A DNA stretch of 64,000 bases, taken from the NCBI GenBank assembly GCA_031552765.1, contig JAVBME010000007.1, forward strand, positions 62,001-126,000, in the 5' to 3' direction. Below, one piece after another: positions 7,756 to 16,800 of this stretch (position 1 is its first letter; each line of letters opens with the position of its first letter). The stretch is from JAVBME01 sp031552765 (lineage in GTDB: Bacteria > Bacillota > Negativicutes > Acidaminococcales > JAISLQ01). Made by a program: the position numbers and the translations under genes. The notes below the pieces were generated by a model. That model ran no database searches. It had not been told where the DNA came from and worked only from the letters and a program-made list of their open reading frames with translations.

Positions 7756-9780
7756 TTATTTCAAAAACATATTGGTGATTATAGAACCGTGCGACGCAAT
7801 GAGCGGCGCAAACACCAACGATACAATGGTCATGAGTTTTATGAGGATGTTCATAGCCGGCCCGGAGGTATCTTTGAAGGGGTCGCCTACAGTATCGCCA
7901 ACGACTGCGGCTTTATGGGTATCGCTGCCTTTGCCGCCATAAGCGCCGGCTTCCACATATTTTTTAGCATTATCCCAGGCGCCGCCGGCGTTAGCCATAA
8001 GTATGGCCATCAATACACCAGCTGACAGCGCGCCGCCAATCATGCCGCCGAGAGCCTCAGGGCCAAAGGCAAAGCCTATCAACAGCGGGGCTACGATTGC
8101 CAGTATGCCGGGCACCATCATTTCATGCAAGGCCGCAGTGGTAGAAATATCGACGCATTTGCGGTAGTCCGCCTGCCCTTTGCCTTCCAGCAGACCAGGG
8201 ATTTCTTTAAATTGACGGCGTACTTCTTCTATCATCTGATTGGCCGCTTTACCGACCGATTCCATGGTCATGGCGGAGAAGAGAAAAGGCAAGGTCGCGC
8301 CAATGAATACGCCGACAAGGGTCAGGGGGTTCAAAAGGTCGATGGCCTTGAGCTGCACTACTTCGGCATAGGAAGAAAAAAGCGCCAAAGCTGTTAAAGC
8401 GGCCGAACCGATAGCAAAACCTTTGCCGATAGCAGCGGTGGTATTACCGACAGAATCGAGTTTGTCGGTTATTTCACGCACGGACGGCGGCAATTCCGCC
8501 ATTTCAGCGATACCGCCGGCATTGTCGGAAATCGGGCCATAGGCGTCAACGGCAACAGTTATACCTGTTGTAGACAGCATGCCGACCGCAGCCAGAGCTA
8601 TGCCAAACAGGCCCATGGTCGGCTCTTTGAAACCGCCCATGATGAAAAAGGAGACTAGAACGCCCACACAAATGCAGATCATGGGCCAGAAAGTCGAATA
8701 CATACCGACCGCCAGGCCGGATATGATCGTAGTGGCCGCGCCGGTCTGCGATTGTTGGGCAATATTTTTTACCGAAGCGTAATCGCTCGAAGTATACACT
8801 TCGGTGATTTTGCCGATAAGCATACCTACTATCAAACCAGCGGCGATCGCCAAAAATGCCTTAAAGTCGCCAAAAATATTATTGCTCAGATAAGCGGCGG
8901 ATATGATGGTCAGGCCGCCAGCCACATAAGTACCGGTATTGAGCGCGGCTTGCGGGTTGTCGCCCTTGCTCCGCCTGCCGACAATGACGCCGAAGATGGA
9001 TGCGATGATACCGGCTGCCGACAAGAGAAAGGTAAAGAGTATGCCTTCGCCTTTGGGGAAAACTATCGCGCCCAAGGTAAGGGCGGAAATGATGGCGCCT
9101 ACGTATGATTCGAAAAGGTCGGCGCCCATGCCGGCCACGTCGCCTACATTGTCGCCTACGTTATCGGCGATAACGGCAGGATTCCGCGGGTCGTCTTCCG
9201 GGATGCCGGCCTCTACTTTACCTACGAGGTCGGCGCCGACGTCAGCGGCTTTTGTATAGATACCGCCACCCACGCGGGCAAACAGGGCTATAGAACTTGC
9301 ACCCAGGCCAAAGCCTGTGACTATGGCAACGTCAAATTTAAAAATATAGCAGGCAATAGAAAGCCCCAGCAGGCCAAGGCCTACCACGCACATGCCCATG
9401 ACCGCGCCGCCGGAAAAAGCGATATTGAGCGCTCTCGCCATGCTGGTCCTGGCGGCCTCCGCCGTGCGCACATTAGCTTTAGTTGCTACCTGCATGCCAA
9501 AATAGCCGGCCAGTATAGAGAAAATAGCTCCCGCCACAAAGCAGGCAGCAGTGGCAATACTCAGGAAAAGACCGATGATAACAGCCACAACTACAACAAA
9601 TATGCCAAGATATTTATATTCGCGATTGAGAAAAGCCATGGCGCCCTCATATATGTACCCGGCTATTTCCCGCATCCTCTCGTTGCCGGCATCGGACCTG
9701 CTGATTGCCGAACTAAGTGAAAAAGCAAAAAATAATGCCGCCAAGCCTACCAATATAGGCATAAAAAGCTGATTTTCCAA
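7756..9780 (-). CDS. hppA: Membrane-bound ion-pumping pyrophosphatase
   Basis: 674-residue integral membrane enzyme that hydrolyses pyrophosphate and pumps H+ or Na+ across the cytoplasmic membrane. Catalytic signature residues are present in the DLVGKVEAGIPEDDPRNPA stretch (about 190-208), with further Asp clusters in DNVGDNVGDVAGMGADL and near the C-terminus (VGDTVGDPFKDTSGPA). The segment GNTTAAIGKG has alanine where K+-independent enzymes carry lysine, which by known family rules predicts K+ dependence. About 16 membrane helices are expected. The start is TTG at 9780, just after GGGGTAACAAGG. The gene sits 45 bases behind secG and probably shares its transcript. It suits a fermenter that conserves PPi energy. 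Confidence 0.96.
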   Translation of the reverse strand: MENQLFMPILVGLAALFFAFSLSSAISRSDAGNERMREIAGYIYEGAMAFLNREYKYLGIFVVVVAVIIGLFLSIATAACFVAGAIFSILAGYFGMQVATKANVRTAEAARTSMARALNIAFSGGAVMGMCVVGLGLLGLSIACYIFKFDVAIVTGFGLGASSIALFARVGGGIYTKAADVGADLVGKVEAGIPEDDPRNPAVIADNVGDNVGDVAGMGADLFESYVGAIISALTLGAIVFPKGEGILFTFLLSAAGIIASIFGVIVGRRSKGDNPQAALNTGTYVAGGLTIISAAYLSNNIFGDFKAFLAIAAGLIVGMLIGKITEVYTSSDYASVKNIAQQSQTGAATTIISGLAVGMYSTFWPMICICVGVLVSFFIMGGFKEPTMGLFGIALAAVGMLSTTGITVAVDAYGPISDNAGGIAEMAELPPSVREITDKLDSVGNTTAAIGKGFAIGSAALTALALFSSYAEVVQLKAIDLLNPLTLVGVFIGATLPFLFSAMTMESVGKAANQMIEEVRRQFKEIPGLLEGKGQADYRKCVDISTTAALHEMMVPGILAIVAPLLIGFAFGPEALGGMIGGALSAGVLMAILMANAGGAWDNAKKYVEAGAYGGKGSDTHKAAVVGDTVGDPFKDTSGPAMNILIKLMTIVSLVFAPLIASHGSIITNMFLK

Positions 9781-9825
9781 GACCTTGTTACCCCTTTCCC
9801 TTATGCAAATTTATATTTATTATAA

Positions 9826-10056
9826 TCAAATGCCGGAATTTTTAGCCAAAAAAAGATTTATAACAGCGAAAAGCATCGCTAAAATCATGGTCGCCTTAGA
9901 AAGAAGCACATCAAGCCCTTTGGCTTTATCGCCAAAAATGGTCTCCGCACCGCCGTCTATCGTTCCCAGTCCCGCACTTTTACCGGATTGCAAAACAATA
10001 GCCGCTATCAATAAAATCGCTACTACCGCATCTGCCACCATTAAACCTGTAATCAC
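9826..10056 (-). CDS. secG: Preprotein translocase subunit SecG
   Basis: 76-residue protein with two membrane helices separated by the conserved loop LQSGKSAGLGTIDGGAETIFG, the standard SecG signature. It stabilises the SecYEG channel during SecA-driven export. Helix 1 spans about residues 3-22 and helix 2 about 52-70. A ribosome site (GAAGGGGGAAA) precedes the ATG. It lies downstream of the nifJ terminator and upstream of hppA, an arrangement unlike the frequent secG-rnr-smpB order. Confidence 0.92.
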   Translation of the reverse strand: MITGLMVADAVVAILLIAAIVLQSGKSAGLGTIDGGAETIFGDKAKGLDVLLSKATMILAMLFAVINLFLAKNSGI

Positions 10057-10139
10057 GATATTTCCCCCTTCACGTACTATTACCGTTATATTCTATCATA
10101 ATAAGTAAAGTATTTACAACGGTTAAATTAAATTAACAA

Positions 10140-10171
10140 AAGAATGCCGGAGGCTACACTCCGGCATTCTT
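10140..10171 (-). terminator. Rho-independent terminator of nifJ
   Basis: Perfect 13-base-pair stem (10140-10152 with 10159-10171) and six-base loop; on the minus strand it is followed by TTTGTTAATTTAATTT. It ends the leftward PFOR transcript and separates it from secG. Confidence 0.88.
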
Positions 10172-10185
10172 ATTATTCATCAATG

Positions 10186-13100
10186 TCAGTCTTTTATTTC
10201 AGCCAGACGTTTGTAGTTTTTCAACCGCAGTTTTGCATCCTGCTCGGTCTTGGCAAACAGCTGCTCGGCCAGGGCCGGATACTGCTGAGCCAGCGAAGAA
10301 TAGCGCACTTCACCCAGCAAAAAGTCACGGAAACTTTCCGTAGGCTCTTTAGAATCAAGGGTGAAGGGATTTTTCCCTTCCGCTTCCATATGCGGGTTGT
10401 ACCTGTACATAGCCCAGTAACCGCAGTCCACGGCGCGTTTTGTTTCCAACTGGCTGTGGCCCATGCCTATCCGCAGACCATGGTTGATACAAGGCGCATA
10501 AGCTATGATGAGCGACGGTCCGGGATAAGCTTCCGCTTCGGCTATCGCCTTCAAGGTCTGCGCTTTGTCCGCGCCCATAGCGATCTGCGCCACATATACA
10601 TAGCCATAGCTAATAGCCATCATGCCGAGGTCTTTTTTGCGGGTGCGCTTGCCGCTGGCGGCAAACTTCGCTATAGCGGCGGTCGGCGTCGCTTTGGAAG
10701 ACTGCCCGCCGGTATTGGAATAAACTTCGGTGTCAAAGACAAAGACATTTACGTCTTCGCCCGAGGCCAGGACGTGGTCGAGGCCGCCGTAGCCGATGTC
10801 ATAAGCCCAGCCGTCGCCGCCGAATATCCATTGCGAACGCTTGACAAAGTAGTCTTTAGCTTCATATATTTCATCGAGCAGTTTATCGCTGCCTTTTTCT
10901 TTAGCCAAGAGGTCTTCCAGCTTGCCGGCGCGGGCGCGGCTGCCTTCACCGGAGAGCTTGTTGTCGAGCCAGCCCTGCATGGCGGCTTTCAGTTCGGCGC
11001 TGACCGGAAGTTTCACAGCTTCTTCTATCTTTTGCGCCAAACCTTCGCGGATTTGGCCGGCGCCCACCATCATGCCAAGGCCATACTCAGCGTTGTCTTC
11101 AAACAGCGAGTTCGCCCAGGCCGGGCCGCAACCTTCGCTGTTTGTCGTATAAGGCATAGAGGGAGCGCTGGCGCCCCAGATGGAAGAACAGCCGGTAGCA
11201 TTGGCTATGACCATGCGGTCGCCAAACAGCTGGGTGATAAGCTTGGCGTAAGGAGTTTCGCCGCAGCCGGCGCAAGCGCCGGAGAACTCGAACAGCGGCT
11301 CTTCAAATTGCGTGCCCTTTACCGAAGACTTGTTCATCGGGTTGGCTTTAGGCGATAAGGTCCGCGAATATTCCCAACGGGGGAGCTTGTCCATCTGGCT
11401 GTCTATCGGTTTCATGATAAGCGCCTTTTCCTTAGCCGGGCAGACTTGCGCGCAGTTGCCGCAGCCTGTGCAGTCAAGGACGGAGACGACTATGCTGTAA
11501 TTGAGGTCTTTTGCGCCTACCGCCGGTTTGCTGGCATAGCCTTCCGGCGCTTTGGCGATCTCGTCGGCAGTAGCAAGCGCCGGACGAATGACGGCATGCG
11601 GGCAGACAAACGAGCACTGGTTGCACTGGATGCATTTGTCTACTTGCCATTCCGGCACTTCTATCGCGATACCGCGTTTTTCGTACTGGGAAGTACCGGC
11701 CGGGAAGGTACCGTCTTCCACGCCGTTGAAAGTACTAACAGGCAGCATGTCGCCTTCGAGGCGGTTGATAGGACGCAGTACGTTTTTGATAAAGGCCGGT
11801 TCTTCGCTCTCGGCCGCCGCTTCGTCTTTGGCGTCTTTCCATGAAGCCGGTACGTCTACTTTATACATGGCGTTTACGCCGCGGTCGATAGAAGCATAGT
11901 TCATATCGAGGATGTTTTGCCCTTTAAGGCCGTAGGATTCGTCGACGGCTTCTTTAAGGTATTTTACCGCGTCGGCCAGCGGGATGATGTCGGCCAGTTT
12001 AAAGAAAGCGGACTGCATGATCATGTTTATGCGGTTGCCAAGGCCCAGTTCGCCGGCAATAGATACGGCGTCAATGGTATAGAAATTGATATTGTTTTGC
12101 GCTATATAGCGTTTCATGCTGGCCGGCAGGTGCTGCTCGAGTTCTTCCTGCTTCCAGATGCAGTTCAAAAGGAATACGCCGTTTTTCTTCAGGCCTGCTA
12201 ACAGGTTGTACTGGTAAACATAGGCCTGGTTGTGGCAAGCGACGAAATCAGCCTTGTTAATCAGGTAAGGCTGTTTTATCAGCTCTTTGCCGAAACGCAG
12301 ATGGGAAACAGTGACGCCGCCGGATTTTTTCGAGTCATAGAAGAAATAGCCCTGGGCGTTCATATTGGTGTGGTCGCCAATGATCTTGATCGCGCTTTTG
12401 TTGGCGCCGACCGTACCGTCAGAACCCAGACCCCAGAACTTGCAGTTTTTCGTACCAGCCGGGGTAACGTCGATATCTTCGCCATCCGGCAGGGAAAGAC
12501 CGGTAACGTCGTCATTGATTCCGACGGTAAAGCCGTTAGCCGGAGCGCTTTTTGCCAGGTTATCAAATACCGCCATAACGTGCGACGGCAGGAACTCCTT
12601 GGAACCGAGGCCATAACGCCCGCCTACGATGATCGGCTGGTTGGCCTCGCCATAGAATGCAGCCTTGACATCAAGGTAGAGCGGCTCGCCCAGAGCGCCC
12701 GGTTCTTTGGTGCGGTCGAGAACGGCGATTTTTTTCACTGTCTTGGGAATAGCGGCGATAAAGTGTTTAATGGAGAACGGACGGTACAGGTGGACATTCA
12801 AAAGGCCCACTTTGCCGCCGTTGGCATTGATATGGTCGACGACCGTAGCAATAGTCTCGCAGCCGGAACCCATGGCGATGATGATGCTTTCCGCATCCGC
12901 AGCGCCGTAATAGTTGAAGAGTTTATAGTCGCGGCCAGTCAGGGCGTTGACTTTGTTCATATATTTTTCCACGATTTCGGGCAAAGCCAGGTAAAATTTA
13001 TTGGAAGCTTCACGCGATTGGAAATAGATATCCGGATTTTGCGCAGTACCGCGTACTACCGGTTTATTGGGGCTAAGAGCGCGGGCGCGGAATTCACTCA

Positions 13101-13695
13101 GCGCTTCTTGGTCGACAAGTTTAGCCAGGTCGTCATATTCCCAAACTTCGATTTTTTGTATTTCGTGCGAAGTACGGAAACCGTCAAAGAAATTGAGGAA
13201 AGGCACACGCCCTTCCAGCGCGGCCAAATGCGCCACCGGGCTAAGATCCATGACTTCCTGTACGCTGCTTTCAGCCAAAAGGGCAAAACCGGTCTGGCGG
13301 GCAGCCATAACGTCCTGATGGTCGCCAAAAATGCTCAGGGCCTGGGCTGCTAAAGCGCGGGCGGAGACGTGAAACACTGCGGGCAAAAGCTCGCCGGCCA
13401 TTTTGTACATATTGGGTATCATCAGAAGAAGGCCCTGCGACGCCGTATAAGTGGTGGTCAAAGCGCCGGACTGCAAAGAGCCGTGCACCGCGCCGGAAGC
13501 GCCGCCTTCCGACTGCATTTCCACAACCTTGACCTGCTGCCCGAAAATGTTCTTGCGGCCTTCCGCAGCCCATTCGTCAACAGATTCAGCCATAGGCGAC
13601 GACGGAGTGATCGGGAAAATAGCCGCTACATCGGTAAACGCATAAGATACATGCGCTGCGGCGGTATTGCCGTCCATGGTTTTAGTTTTTGCCAT
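10186..13695 (-). CDS. nifJ: Pyruvate:ferredoxin (flavodoxin) oxidoreductase
   Basis: 1169-residue single-chain PFOR that converts pyruvate and CoA to acetyl-CoA and CO2 while reducing ferredoxin. Domain order: pyruvate-binding N-terminal domain with TPITPSSPMAE-type motif (IFPITPSSPMAES, about 25-37), transketolase C-like region, EKR domain, two 4Fe-4S clusters (CIQCNQCSFVCP about 685 and CTGCGNCAQVCP about 740), then the TPP domain with GACAGCGET, NATGCSSIWG, GGDGWAYDIGYGG and a C-terminal extension typical of the homodimeric enzyme. All cluster cysteines are seen. The start ATG has GGGGGA upstream. It is monocistronic with its own promoter and terminator. It is central to a fermentative metabolism. 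Confidence 0.98.
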   Translation of the reverse strand: MAKTKTMDGNTAAAHVSYAFTDVAAIFPITPSSPMAESVDEWAAEGRKNIFGQQVKVVEMQSEGGASGAVHGSLQSGALTTTYTASQGLLLMIPNMYKMAGELLPAVFHVSARALAAQALSIFGDHQDVMAARQTGFALLAESSVQEVMDLSPVAHLAALEGRVPFLNFFDGFRTSHEIQKIEVWEYDDLAKLVDQEALSEFRARALSPNKPVVRGTAQNPDIYFQSREASNKFYLALPEIVEKYMNKVNALTGRDYKLFNYYGAADAESIIIAMGSGCETIATVVDHINANGGKVGLLNVHLYRPFSIKHFIAAIPKTVKKIAVLDRTKEPGALGEPLYLDVKAAFYGEANQPIIVGGRYGLGSKEFLPSHVMAVFDNLAKSAPANGFTVGINDDVTGLSLPDGEDIDVTPAGTKNCKFWGLGSDGTVGANKSAIKIIGDHTNMNAQGYFFYDSKKSGGVTVSHLRFGKELIKQPYLINKADFVACHNQAYVYQYNLLAGLKKNGVFLLNCIWKQEELEQHLPASMKRYIAQNNINFYTIDAVSIAGELGLGNRINMIMQSAFFKLADIIPLADAVKYLKEAVDESYGLKGQNILDMNYASIDRGVNAMYKVDVPASWKDAKDEAAAESEEPAFIKNVLRPINRLEGDMLPVSTFNGVEDGTFPAGTSQYEKRGIAIEVPEWQVDKCIQCNQCSFVCPHAVIRPALATADEIAKAPEGYASKPAVGAKDLNYSIVVSVLDCTGCGNCAQVCPAKEKALIMKPIDSQMDKLPRWEYSRTLSPKANPMNKSSVKGTQFEEPLFEFSGACAGCGETPYAKLITQLFGDRMVIANATGCSSIWGASAPSMPYTTNSEGCGPAWANSLFEDNAEYGLGMMVGAGQIREGLAQKIEEAVKLPVSAELKAAMQGWLDNKLSGEGSRARAGKLEDLLAKEKGSDKLLDEIYEAKDYFVKRSQWIFGGDGWAYDIGYGGLDHVLASGEDVNVFVFDTEVYSNTGGQSSKATPTAAIAKFAASGKRTRKKDLGMMAISYGYVYVAQIAMGADKAQTLKAIAEAEAYPGPSLIIAYAPCINHGLRIGMGHSQLETKRAVDCGYWAMYRYNPHMEAEGKNPFTLDSKEPTESFRDFLLGEVRYSSLAQQYPALAEQLFAKTEQDAKLRLKNYKRLAEIKD

Positions 13696-14002
13696 TGTGT
13701 TTGTCCCCCTTTTTTACTCTTGCTTGTAACTGTTAAATAACTGCCAAAGCCGCCCGTAAAACAAAACTCTCCCTGTTTTTGGCAAAATAAAATTGCCAGT
13801 GCTTCCAATCGGCAGGCAAATAACAAACATTGCTAAAGCATTATGAAGTCCGCTAATAACGGCTTATCCATAAATAGCTTCTAATTAGTATACAATAAAA
13901 AACAGTTTTTGTAAATCGCCCCATAAGTATTTTCTAACATTTTTAACGCGAATAAATCCGTTTATTTAACATTGTGTAAACCGAAATGTATTCCATTGTA
14001 AA
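13696..14002 (-). promoter_or_regulatory. nifJ promoter and long 5' leader
   Basis: This gene-free stretch holds a well-formed leftward promoter: -35 TTTACA (complement of 13910-13915), a 17-base spacer and -10 TATACT (complement of 13887-13892). The leader before the nifJ ATG is therefore about 185 bases. It includes a short stem in GGCAATTTTATTTTGCC. No known riboswitch was recognised. The remaining part toward citXG is AT-rich with no terminator that I can see for citXG. Confidence 0.6.
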
Positions 14003-15358
14003 TCAAAAAGACAATCCGACTATCCTATGCATATACCAGGCGATCGCCAGCAGATCGGCCGACCCGCCAGGGCTTAAGCCTCTTTGCGTGAATTTGCTGC
14101 CCAGGATAGCCATTTTTTCCCGCCATTCATTTTGCTGTAAATAGCCTTTGGCCGTAAACTCCGCCGCCGTTTCTTTTACCCATTCCAAAGCGTCCATGCC
14201 GGCGCCGCGCGACAGCACCGTGGTATCATCGACTTGGGCCATCAAAGCTAGCAGCGTTATCAACAAACTTTTATTCAAATCATTCCCTGCCAGCAAGGCC
14301 GTCTTCAATACCGGCAAGCCTGCTTCCAGCACGGAAGGAAAGCCTTTTTCCGCCTCACCTCTCACGCCGGCCACGGCAAATTCTTTATATGCCGCTTCAC
14401 CCGCCGTGCAAGCATCTTTTGCACTGCCCAGTTCTTTTTCGCTCAGGCCAAAAGCCAATTGTTGTACACAATGAGAGAGGTTTTCCGCCGAGATGTTCTC
14501 TCCTCTATATGCCAAAATCCCGCTGGCGCCCAACAATAAACCAAGGGAAAAAACAAGCCCTTTTTGCGTATTCACGCCACCGGTAGCGGTAAACATGGCT
14601 TCTTCCGCCTCCAGGCCTATTTTGCGCAGCACCGGCAGCAACAGCGCCGGTTCTTCCTCATGCCGCAGCCCGGCCTCGGCAAAACGGGCAAAAAAGTGTG
14701 CCAAAGCGGCCGTACTGCGCTGAAAAGTAAAAAAATCCATGTCTTTATGCGAGCCGCTGCCGAAAGGATCGACCAATCCCGGCTTAGGGCCGCAAGCCGC
14801 TTCATATAAGGCGGCTTCGGTAGCAAGAGAGGCGAATATTGCCGCTTTTGGCGAAATATCTCTGCTCTCTGCGGCAAAAAAATCTGCGAATAGCTCCTCT
14901 ATTTTTTCCGCCAATTCACTGGCGTTATGCCTGTTGTCCCGCATACAGGCGAAAGCCGGGCGTTCACACAAGAGGCAGAGCCGGCCGCCTTCCCTTGCCG
15001 TGTCCGCCATTATCCCGCCCTGGCCGTCATATACGTCGATATCCCACAGCCGCGACCAGCTGGCTTCTTCTTCCAGACGGCAGGCGGCTTTTTTTGCCGA
15101 CCGCGCATCTTCTTCTACTGAAAATAAGCCGTGCGGCCCCGTCTTATCGTATAATACACGCGATTCGCGTACGGTAAACTTTTCCGCCAGCCTTACCGAC
15201 GCTTTTTGAAAGAGTTTGCGCACGCGGCGCGAATCCTTTTCCTGGCCGGGCATATTGACCGTCAGACTTAACAAAGTCCCGCCACACACCCCTTGCATCT
15301 CTTCCCGTCTTTTCGCCCTCTGTTCACGCGCGTTAAGCATATCGGCAAGTGTAAGCAT
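14003..15358 (-). CDS. citXG: Fused CitX-CitG: citrate lyase holo-ACP synthase / triphosphoribosyl-dephospho-CoA synthase
   Basis: 451-residue two-domain protein. Residues about 1-165 resemble CitX, which transfers the phosphoribosyl-dephospho-CoA group to apo-CitD (RESRVLYDKTGPHG and CERPAFACMRDNRHN). Residues about 175-451 resemble CitG, which makes the precursor from dephospho-CoA and ATP (EAACGPKPGLVDPFGSGSHK, GGVNTQKGLVFSLGLLLGA, DDTTVLSRGG-like stretch). The two enzymes are separate in Klebsiella and fused in several other bacteria. Its start lies one base after the citC stop, so citC-citXG is a leftward operon divergent from citDEF. Confidence 0.93.
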   Translation of the reverse strand: MLTLADMLNAREQRAKRREEMQGVCGGTLLSLTVNMPGQEKDSRRVRKLFQKASVRLAEKFTVRESRVLYDKTGPHGLFSVEEDARSAKKAACRLEEEASWSRLWDIDVYDGQGGIMADTAREGGRLCLLCERPAFACMRDNRHNASELAEKIEELFADFFAAESRDISPKAAIFASLATEAALYEAACGPKPGLVDPFGSGSHKDMDFFTFQRSTAALAHFFARFAEAGLRHEEEPALLLPVLRKIGLEAEEAMFTATGGVNTQKGLVFSLGLLLGASGILAYRGENISAENLSHCVQQLAFGLSEKELGSAKDACTAGEAAYKEFAVAGVRGEAEKGFPSVLEAGLPVLKTALLAGNDLNKSLLITLLALMAQVDDTTVLSRGAGMDALEWVKETAAEFTAKGYLQQNEWREKMAILGSKFTQRGLSPGGSADLLAIAWYMHRIVGLSF

Positions 15359-15359
15359 C

Positions 15360-16385
15360 CTATACTTCCCCGATCTTTTTTATTATTTCCCGTCCTTTTT
15401 CCGACTGTAAATACGCAAAAGTCGTGGCCGGAAGAAATTTTTTCACAGTTGCCCAGTCGCCGGAGCGTAAAGCCTTACGTACTTTGGAAGCGCTGACGAT
15501 GCGCCCGTCGATGCGCAAACGTTCTATAATTTCGACCGACACCCCGTGAGGCGGCAAAACGGCCAGCAATGCTTCATTATAAGCCCTGGTAGTATTGTCT
15601 TCCGGCTCCTCGGCCACATAACGCGCCGTGATGCCTAGCGGCGGCGCGATCCTTTCCGCAAAAACAGTGGCGTCAAGCAGGGTCTGCGCCGGCAATTTGT
15701 CTTCTTCTTTCAAAAAATAAGACGGAAAAGTAGCGGCAGAGATAATATAATCGCCGCCGGGGAAAACATGTACGTTCGCTAAATCGCGCACCCCCTGCCG
15801 CACCAGCTCCAGCCTGTCGGCAAAAGGAAATACCGAACGGTCTTCCTCAACGACAAACAGTAAAATTTCTTCACTGTTTTTGGCGGCATATTCCACCAAG
15901 CAGCGGTGACCTAAAGTAAAAGGGTTGCAGTTCATGACCAGCGCCCCTATCCTTTTGCCCAAGCAGCCGCTGCTTTCTTCTTTTATATTAAAGCAAAAAT
16001 CCGCTACGCCGCCCGGACCAAATTCCAGCAGCGCGGCATACGGCTCCGCCTTTGCCACCAGCCTAAAACCTGCCGTTTGAAAAAGTCCGATATTTTCCGG
16101 TTTTGTAAACAACTGGTAGCCATGTATCCCTCTTTGGCCGCCATGACTCATCAAAACGCTGAGTATCTTCAGCATCAGGCCCTCGCCCAGCGCGTCTTCG
16201 CGCACCGCAATGTTGCGCAACACCCGTCCGCTTAAAGAACCTGTACCGATCATTTCTTCGCCGCGGAAAAAACCTACGACATAGTCAGGCCGGCCATCAA
16301 AAGAAAGGCCCCGGGCCTGCAAAAAAACCTCCACCTGCCGCCTGTCTTTAGTAAGTTCGATAATCATATCCCTCTGGCTATCCAT
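15360..16385 (-). CDS. citC: [Citrate (pro-3S)-lyase] ligase
   Basis: 341-residue enzyme that acetylates the CitD prosthetic group with acetate and ATP, activating citrate lyase. The start is ATG 16385 because GGAGGG lies six bases upstream; an in-frame extension to 16412 lacks such a site. The N-terminal third resembles a GNAT acetyltransferase fold (GTGSLSGRVLRNIAVREDALG, about 50-70). The nucleotidyltransferase domain has the HIGH-like motif NPFTLGH (about 155) and an ISASKVRKAL motif near residue 310, as in the family. It is the first gene of the leftward citC-citXG arm. Confidence 0.95.
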   Translation of the reverse strand: MDSQRDMIIELTKDRRQVEVFLQARGLSFDGRPDYVVGFFRGEEMIGTGSLSGRVLRNIAVREDALGEGLMLKILSVLMSHGGQRGIHGYQLFTKPENIGLFQTAGFRLVAKAEPYAALLEFGPGGVADFCFNIKEESSGCLGKRIGALVMNCNPFTLGHRCLVEYAAKNSEEILLFVVEEDRSVFPFADRLELVRQGVRDLANVHVFPGGDYIISAATFPSYFLKEEDKLPAQTLLDATVFAERIAPPLGITARYVAEEPEDNTTRAYNEALLAVLPPHGVSVEIIERLRIDGRIVSASKVRKALRSGDWATVKKFLPATTFAYLQSEKGREIIKKIGEV

Positions 16386-16509
16386 ACGCCCTCCAGACTT
16401 TTTTTCCAGCATAACAAAATATCGTTATTATTGCAAAAACATATAGAATAACTATGCCAAGATATGTTAATGTTTAACTAAGATATTTTGTTGGAACGAG
16501 GTGGTTTTG
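16386..16509. promoter_or_regulatory. Divergent citC / citD promoter region with nested inverted repeats
   Basis: AT-rich 124-base gap between divergent cit arms. AACAAAATATC (16413-16423) is matched by GATATTTTGTT (16482-16492), and AACATAT (16438-16444) by ATATGTT (16462-16468); both pairs centre near 16453. The symmetry suggests a shared regulator acting on both arms. No CitB, CitI or CRP-type gene is adjacent to assign it. Clear -35/-10 pairs were not resolved. Confidence 0.5.
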
Positions 16510-16800
16510 ATGACGGAAAACACTGGCCAAGCCGGGACGTTAGAATCCAGCGACATAATAATTACAGTCACAAAGGGCAAACCCGGCCAGGGCGTAAGCA
16601 TCTTTCTGACCAGCATCGTCCTGCCGCAATACGGGCCGATGATCGAAGAAACCATGCGCGATGCCGCGCACGAACTGGGGCTGGCCGATCTTGAAATAAC
16701 GGCGGCCGACAAAGGCGCGCTCGCCTGCACCATCGAAGCGCGTTTTAAAACGGCGCTCTTGAGGGCCGGACTGATAACAGAACAGGAGGCGATCTCGTGA
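16510..16800 (+). CDS. citD: Citrate lyase acyl carrier protein (gamma subunit)
   Basis: 96-residue acyl carrier protein that bears the triphosphoribosyl-dephospho-CoA arm of citrate lyase. The start ATG 16510 is preceded by GAGG at about 16499; a GTG at 16501 overlaps that site and is unlikely. The attachment serine is in the conserved AGTLESSDIIITV segment near residue 11-14. The rest (TSIVLPQYGPMIEETMRD, DKGALACTIEAR) matches CitD. The stop overlaps the citE start by 4 bases. Assembly with CitE and CitF gives the lyase complex in the cytoplasm. Confidence 0.96.
   Translation: MTENTGQAGTLESSDIIITVTKGKPGQGVSIFLTSIVLPQYGPMIEETMRDAAHELGLADLEITAADKGALACTIEARFKTALLRAGLITEQEAIS

Noticed and set aside
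10144..11358. Long plus-strand open frame (404 codons) across the 3' part of nifJ
   Set aside because: It is antisense to a complete PFOR gene, shows no known domain and is rich in residues expected from mirrored codons. It reflects the high GC of nifJ.
12232..13353. Plus-strand open frame of 373 codons opposite nifJ
   Set aside because: Same reasoning: full overlap with conserved PFOR sequence and no ribosome site or domain.
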